64,000 nucleotides of DNA from Dillenia suffruticosa (Eukaryota; Streptophyta; Magnoliopsida; Dilleniales; Dilleniaceae). Position numbers and translations under genes: made by a program. Below, piece by piece: positions 58,683 to 64,000 of the stretch (position 1 is the first letter of the stretch; each line of letters starts with the position of its first letter). The DNA is taken from NCBI GenBank assembly GCA_033439265.1, contig JAVTVX010000027.1, positions 1,565,001 to 1,629,000 of the forward strand, given 5' to 3'. The notes beneath the pieces were generated by a model. That model saw nothing but the letters and a program-made list of their open reading frames with translations, made no database searches and was not told where the DNA came from.

Positions 58683-60843
58683 ATGGAAGCTCCAGCGAAA
58701 AAAATCCTCACTTCTTCCACTCTCTCCCTCTCTCTCACTCACCACCTTTCCATATCCCTTCTCGCTCACCATTCCTATTCTATCTCTTCAATCTCTTTCC
58801 CCAGATCCCAATCTCCACGTCTCGCTCTCCGCCTCTCTTACTCGTCTCCACAAATCCCCGAGTTCAACCCACTAGGGTTTCTCGCTCCCCCTTCTCATTC
58901 CTACCATACCAACGCCTTCATCTCGAACCCTAATCACAACCCAAAGCCATTTTCCTGGAATTATGCTTCGACTCAGATCAACGGAAGAGATTTTAGGGTT
59001 TTGAAAAAGAGGGATCCGATTTATACTGTGTTTTTGCTGGGTTGGCTTGATGCCGAAGAGAGACACTTGAGGAGATATGTTGAATTGTATACTGAAAGAG
59101 GGGTTGATGCAGTGACTTTCGTTGTGAGATTGAGGTCGTTGATTGGGTATGATTTGGGTAAAAGAGTGGAATCGAAGGTTTTCGAGGTGACGCAAGAGAT
59201 TGTTAAATGGTTTTTGGAGTCTGAGAATGATGGAAGAGAGAGATTCTTGTTGTTTCACACGTTTAGTAACACTGGTTGGCTTGTGTAGGTTGTTTATTTC
59301 TGGTATTTGTTTTGTTCTCTTACATTGTAGCTCACCTGTTTGTCAGTTTGCTCATTTGAATGTGATGAAACACTGGATATCATTGAAGGTCTAACTTATG
59401 TTGTTTACTTTTTTTGGGTTGGCAGATATGGATTAATCCTTCAACATTTGCAGGATAGAAAAGACATCTTGGAGAAGATTAAAGGGTGTGTTGTTGATTC
59501 GGGAGGAGACCCGGAAATCAATCCTCAGGTATATTTTGATCATTTTATGTTTTCTATGACTTTTGGAAAATTTGAGGACTATTAGGTAGTGCTTGCATCA
59601 CTGTCGTTTTGTTGATTCGGGTGTATTGTTGATGAAAGGGTGTCTTGTTCATTCGGGAGGAGACCCGGAAATCAATTCTCAGGTATATTGGGATATGTCC
59701 TGCTTTCTATGACATTTAGAAAATTTGAGGACTATCGGTTAGTCCTTGCTTTACTGTCGAATTGAATATCTGTCTTGATGCGAACAATTCTTTCTAATTT
59801 GTTGGTGATGATTTATCTCCGCTATTTTTTGTTACTGGGTTCATTTAAAAGATTATGTATAAACTTTAAAAATTATGTTCACCACCCAAAATTTGTAATA
59901 CTAGACGCTAATATGGTTCCCCCTCCCCCCCACACCCAATTACTAAATTTTTGGAAAAAAAAATTCAAATTATATTTATCTCCTAAAATTTTTCATTTAC
60001 AAAATAATTGAATACAACCAAACACCCCTTTTTTCCCATGAACGCCAAACTTTTTATTTTTTTTCTATGGCTTCTCTCTTGTGTCCTCCACTATCTCTCT
60101 CCCACCCGCCTACCCTCACCCATCTAAATCCTCTCTATTCTCCAACCAAGATCTGTACTTTCTTTCTAATTGGGCTGAAACTATCTTCCCATTTGATTGA
60201 TTTCCCATTGCCCTCCATAAAAAAGGTGTGGGCTGCTGGGTTTGCTGCTGCATTTCTGAAGAAGCGCAGCTCATCGACCGCTTCAACTGAGACCAACGAA
60301 GTAGACAACTCAATTAGCAAAGGGAATGTGAGCTTGCAGCAGAAGAATCCTCCAATTATTGAAATCCTGCTACTAGCAGTATTAGAGAAGCTCTTCTCTG
60401 TTCTTCTTAACCTGCCTGATGTGAACTTGTTAGTAACCATGTTGCACCCTAACTTTGTTATTTACTTGCTTCCTGTTTCCGCTTTGATTATGCTGGAATG
60501 ACTATGAATTTGTGTCGACCACAAAACATCAACTGTTCATCACAATATTTGGTTTTGGCTGTTCTTTTACCTTGTTTCCAGGAGGTTGAGAAACATTATC
60601 CGCATGCTTTCTGTGAACCAGCCTCATTACCAGCTCTATCTATATAGTACAGCAGATAGAGTGATTCCATTCCAGTCTCTAGAGAAGTTCATGGAGGACC
60701 AGAGAAGGTTGGGTAAAAATGTATGGTCCCATAATTTTGGGTCATCTCCTCATGTAGATCATTACAGGACCTTTCCAGACGTATATACACAACAGCTTCA
60801 TAAGTTCTTGGAGGAGTGTTTGTCAACTGTGAATCAGATATAA
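58683..60843 (+). CDS. TMEM53/DUF829 alpha/beta-hydrolase-like protein
   Basis: Four exons in phase: 58683-59284, 59426-59528, 60226-60428 and 60582-60843, giving 389 aa. The N-terminal ~110 residues are Ser/Pro-rich, possibly a targeting peptide. The family core starts at YTVFLLGWLDAEERHLRRYV. It continues with FLLFHTFSNTGW (nucleophile-elbow-like Ser), GGDPEINPQVWAAGFAAAFL, YLYSTADRVIPFQSLEKFM (acid Asp) and HNFGSSPHVDHYRTFPDVYT (catalytic His-like). The fold is alpha/beta-hydrolase; substrate and reaction are unknown for plant members. An upstream in-frame ATG-containing stretch from 58368 overlaps the SINE and the TATA candidate, so 58683 is the better start. Intron 2 carries a partial copy of exon 2. 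Confidence 0.88.
59481..59761 (+). repeat. Tandem duplication covering the 3' half of DUF829 exon 2 and its splice donor
   Basis: Copy 1 (about 59481-59607) and copy 2 (about 59635-59761) run parallel from AAAGGGTGT.TTGTT through CGGGAGGAGACCCGGAAATC, the donor CTCAG|GTATATT, GAAAATTTGAGGACTAT and CTGTCG. The period is about 154 bp. Confidence 0.88.
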
Positions 60844-61963
60844 AGCCTGGCCTGCAATGCAAATGAGTCTTCCATAAGATTGTGGTTCATCTTGAATAGG
60901 CTTTCCATTCAAGTTCTACTGAAGCTTCGGCATTACCTGCGGGGGACCAGTGATTCTTCATCTCCATGTGTGTCACCGTATAATTTTTCATTCACTTACT
61001 GCAGACATGTTTGCTGCTGAAGGAGCCGCGGCAGTACACAATTATAAGATTTTGTCTTCCCGACTACAGAGTTGGAAGGCCTTCACCATTGGGAGGAACT
61101 TTTCTCTCATCCCGCCCTTCCTCCTGTTGTCCTTGTTGTCAATGTGGCGGCCAGTCCGAGGGGATTATATAGAGACTGCTCTTGGTGCGCACAAGCTCTC
61201 TTGCTTCCACCCCCCAAGTTTCAAGCTGCAAAAGCCGAAGCCTATTATTTGATAGGCTGGTTACATTTTTCTTTTTTCTTTCTTTTTAATTCATTGGATG
61301 AATCTTTAATTTTGGCATACGATTACCTTTTTTTTTTTAACATAAACTACCAAATAATTAATTTACTATTAAATTAACTTATCATATTAAAAAATTGTTA
61401 AATATAAATCCGTCAAATATGCTTGCTTGTACACACCAATTCACTTGTATTTCTATCATCATTCCACTGCTTAGGATTTGTTCCTTTTTATTTTATTTTA
61501 ATTTTTTGAATTGAAACCAGTAAAGGTATCAAGCTTTCTTAAGCACCATCCTTAGATATTTTTACCTATTATTTAATATTTAAAAGGGTGTATGTGTGTA
61601 AATAAAGAAAAGGGTGTATGTGTGTAAATAAAGAAAAGGGTAAAAACTAGTGAGTTGTCTTGAGTATAACCTTACTTATTGAATAATTAATTTAATCGAT
61701 GACTATCGTTTAAAAGGCAATTTCATGGCTAAGGTGCCATTGGGTTGCCAAGGTCTCCAGGATTCAGGTATTAGTCATTTAGTCTCGTTTGATCACATTT
61801 ATGATTCATAATTTTTAGCAGGAGTAGTAGCATCTGGATGGTAAGTTTTAATGACTCCAACGGCGGTCGAACTCGCCTATTATTCAAGTTTCCGAAGTTG
61901 TGGACTAATGTGGTTATGAAATCTCATGCAAACAAGCTACGATGGAACTAGTCTTATTCTCTG

Positions 61964-61999
<36 letters not shown>

Positions 62000-63083
62000 C
62001 ATGGTTGACAGGGAAGTTCGAATTTGAAAATTTTATAAAGAGAAAGAAAACGATATCGATTGAATTATAGTTTATTGACAGTTTTATACTCTCTTGTACT
62101 ACTAAATAATTATAATACCAAATAATTACCAAAAAGAAAAAGTAGAATATAAAATGATCACGTGCTAATTAACCTTCTTCCAACGAGAACAAATTGACGT
62201 GCACACAATTTGAGAGAGATAGAGAGAGAGATGCCACGACTTGCTGTGAGGATCGACTCAATCATCAGAAGAAATGTTTGATTGTAGGAAGAAATTTATG
62301 TCTTGCGCATGTAAAAGAGAACAAGTCGTAGATTTTCTCTATCTCTGCTCTAATTTAGTCTTGTAACGTTAAGATTTGAAAAAAAAAATTCATCAAATAA
62401 AACTGAATAGTTAAAAAAATATTTAAAATGTTAAATCAAATAACTTATCGAAAAATAGAAAGAACGGATATAAGAAAAAAGAAAAAAGTAGAGTAACGAT
62501 TGTTAATAGAAAATATCACAGGCATTGCTCGAATTACCGGATCAAACCTGACCCAAAACCAAAGAAAGGAAGACGAAAGAGAGATTAAGAAAGAGATATA
62601 AATTCATCTCATTGTAACCAAAATATATATACACACACATAAGAGACTTAGAAAGTTGGAATTGGAAGCGGTGATGCCGCTTGCTGGCAGTCAAATTTCT
62701 TCAACGTGAAGTAAAAGTAATTTTCATGTGAGGATAATTTTTATTTTGAGTACTTTCGTAATTTGATAAATTTTTAATTTCAAACTTGACAACGTTGAGT
62801 TCCTCAATGGAATATTCTTTCAGGTTCATTTGTTTCCAAAAAATCATATCCCATTTAAACCCTGTCTCTCTATTTGGTTGAGCCGGCCGGTTCAAGTTTG
62901 AGGTTTATCGTTGTTTGTTAGCTCTGAAAAACCAAACACCTACTCTACTAAATTTCAACGCGCGTTGGAATCTCAACCTCGGGTTCTTTCCAAAGTACGA
63001 AAAACCCAATTCGCATTCGCAATCTTAGAGAAAAACCCATAAAAAAAAAAATTAGGTTTCAACTTCTGGGAGCGGATCTGTTG
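60844..63083. other. Intergenic downstream of DUF829 and 5' region of PPAT
   Basis: The first ~400 bp probably includes the DUF829 3' UTR; a 100-codon open frame at 60950-61252 is not recognisable. A 25-bp unit (AAAGGGTGTATGTGTGTAAA and following) is tandemly repeated at about 61581-61640. A poly(T) run of ~40 lies at 61960-61999. The last ~150 bp, 62930-63083, is the likely leader of the PPAT gene. Confidence 0.5.
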
Positions 63084-64000
63084 ATGGCAATTTTGGACGA
63101 GTCGGTTAATTCGAAGATTTCTCCTCCGAATTCATATGGAGCGGTCGTTCTTGGTGGTACCTTCGACAGATTGCACGATGGCCACCGTCGCTTTCTTCAG
63201 GTTCTCTCTCTCTCTCTCTCTCTCTCCAATTTGTGAAACATTTGACGATTGTTTGGATTTAGGCAGCAGCCGATTTGGCGAAAGAGCGGATTGTGATAGG
63301 AGTTTGTGACGGTCCCATGTTGACTAAAAAACAGGTATTTTCATATTTTGGCCTTTTTTTTTGTTTCTTATATATAATTATATGCTCAATTGGGAATATT
63401 TGTTGATTAAATCCAAAAAAAAATAAATAAATTTTTTACTTAATTAGGCAATCTTTATTCTCACTCATTATTTTAGGGGGTGTTTTTTTTTTGGGGGGGG
63501 GTTTATTTCCTTTTGCCTCGTTTACTCTATAATGCTCCTATTTTCCTATATACCATCCAAATGAGACACCAAGAAAAGGCAGAGAATCTCGATTCATGAG
63601 GCGGGTTGGTGCTAATCTCACTGACTTAATTTGAGAGAGAGAGAGCGAGAGAGAGCCATTTTTTATCAAGTTTGGATTCGTCAAATGTTTGGAATTTATT
63701 TGTTACTTATAAAATCTCTATTTGGTTGGCCTATCTTAGTAACAAATGCTCAATGTTCTCGAACTGTTACCAAATGCTACTGCTAATGGGTGCTAGAAAT
63801 TTTTGTCAGGACCAGATATAATATGCATTTGGGGTTGTAATTTCGTGGGTGGGAGGTGGGTGTTATGAGAAAAATTGGGTGAGTTATTTGAGAAAAAAAT
63901 GCATTTGGGTGAGTTGTTTGATAGTTATGGTTGGGTGACCTGCGGTGATTTTTTCCCTAATATTCTTTACCTTTCGGTGCTGTAAAGTAGGTGTCTGACT
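63084..64000 (+). CDS. Phosphopantetheine adenylyltransferase (PPAT), 5' part, runs off the window
   Basis: Two exons are visible: 63084-63200 (39 codons) and 63263-63334 (24 codons). An intron begins at 63335 and continues past the window end, so only the N-terminal 63 residues are present. They read [20 protein letters not shown], with the nucleotidyltransferase HxGH-type motif as HDGH. Next come [23 protein letters not shown] transfers AMP from ATP to 4'-phosphopantetheine, the fourth step of coenzyme A synthesis. The start at 63084 is the first ATG after a purine-rich leader and matches plant family starts. A CT microsatellite follows the first donor, in intron 1 (63203-63226). Confidence 0.92.

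Noticed and set aside
60950..61252. 100-codon plus-strand frame after the DUF829 gene
   Set aside because: It lies in the likely 3' UTR, starts without leader context and shows no family similarity.

Overview
The window is nuclear DNA of a flowering plant, most likely a eudicot. It is AT-rich, its genes are split by GT-AG introns, and every recognisable product is a plant-type protein: plastid lipid phosphatase, E+-class PPR protein, auxilin-like protein, mitochondrial gamma carbonic anhydrase, RER1, PPAT. It also carries tRNA-derived SINEs, an RTE-type LINE and an LTR element. I could not fix the genus. Coding exons were rebuilt by eye from splice sites and from remembered family sequences, without any search.

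Layout. 0.4-3 kb (+): lipid phosphate phosphatase epsilon. 4.9-7.1 kb (-): intronless PPR gene of the At3g47840 type. 8.2-10.9 kb (-): a GH5 beta-mannanase locus with many lesions. 12.25-12.69 kb (-): a truncated, frameshifted Era-like GTPase fragment. 14.0-18.35 kb (-): a three-exon gene for a disordered, coiled-coil, membrane-anchored protein. Its first intron holds a LINE, a 5S rRNA pseudogene and a tandem duplication. 20.1-20.4 kb (-): a small basic protein. 21.7-22.8 kb (-): an internally deleted LTR retrotransposon. 23.0-31.5 kb (-): auxilin-like protein 1 with a long 13-residue repeat tract. 31.5-40.6 kb: about 9 kb without a recognised gene. 40.7-44.5 kb (-): gamma carbonic anhydrase. 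47.0-49.1 kb (-): soluble inorganic pyrophosphatase with a one-base frameshift. 52.5-54.4 kb (+): RER1. 55.1-57.5 kb (-): RFC3-like clamp-loader homologue with broken frames. 58.7-60.8 kb (+): TMEM53/DUF829 family protein. 63.1 kb to the window end (+): first two exons of phosphopantetheine adenylyltransferase.

The genes do not form a pathway; this is an ordinary mixed plant gene neighbourhood. From memory, the order phosphatase, mannanase, Era-like, unknown, small unknown, gamma-CA matches Arabidopsis chromosome 5 around At5g66450 to At5g66510. Against that order, two adjacent members, the mannanase and the Era-like GTPase, are decayed here. That is what progressive gene loss from one copy of a duplicated segment would look like. 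I found no CRISPR-like, defence-island or biosynthetic-cluster system. The most interesting signals are a LINE insertion that duplicated a splice acceptor, the paired gene decay, single-base indels in conserved exons, the auxilin repeat tract and a partial exon duplication.
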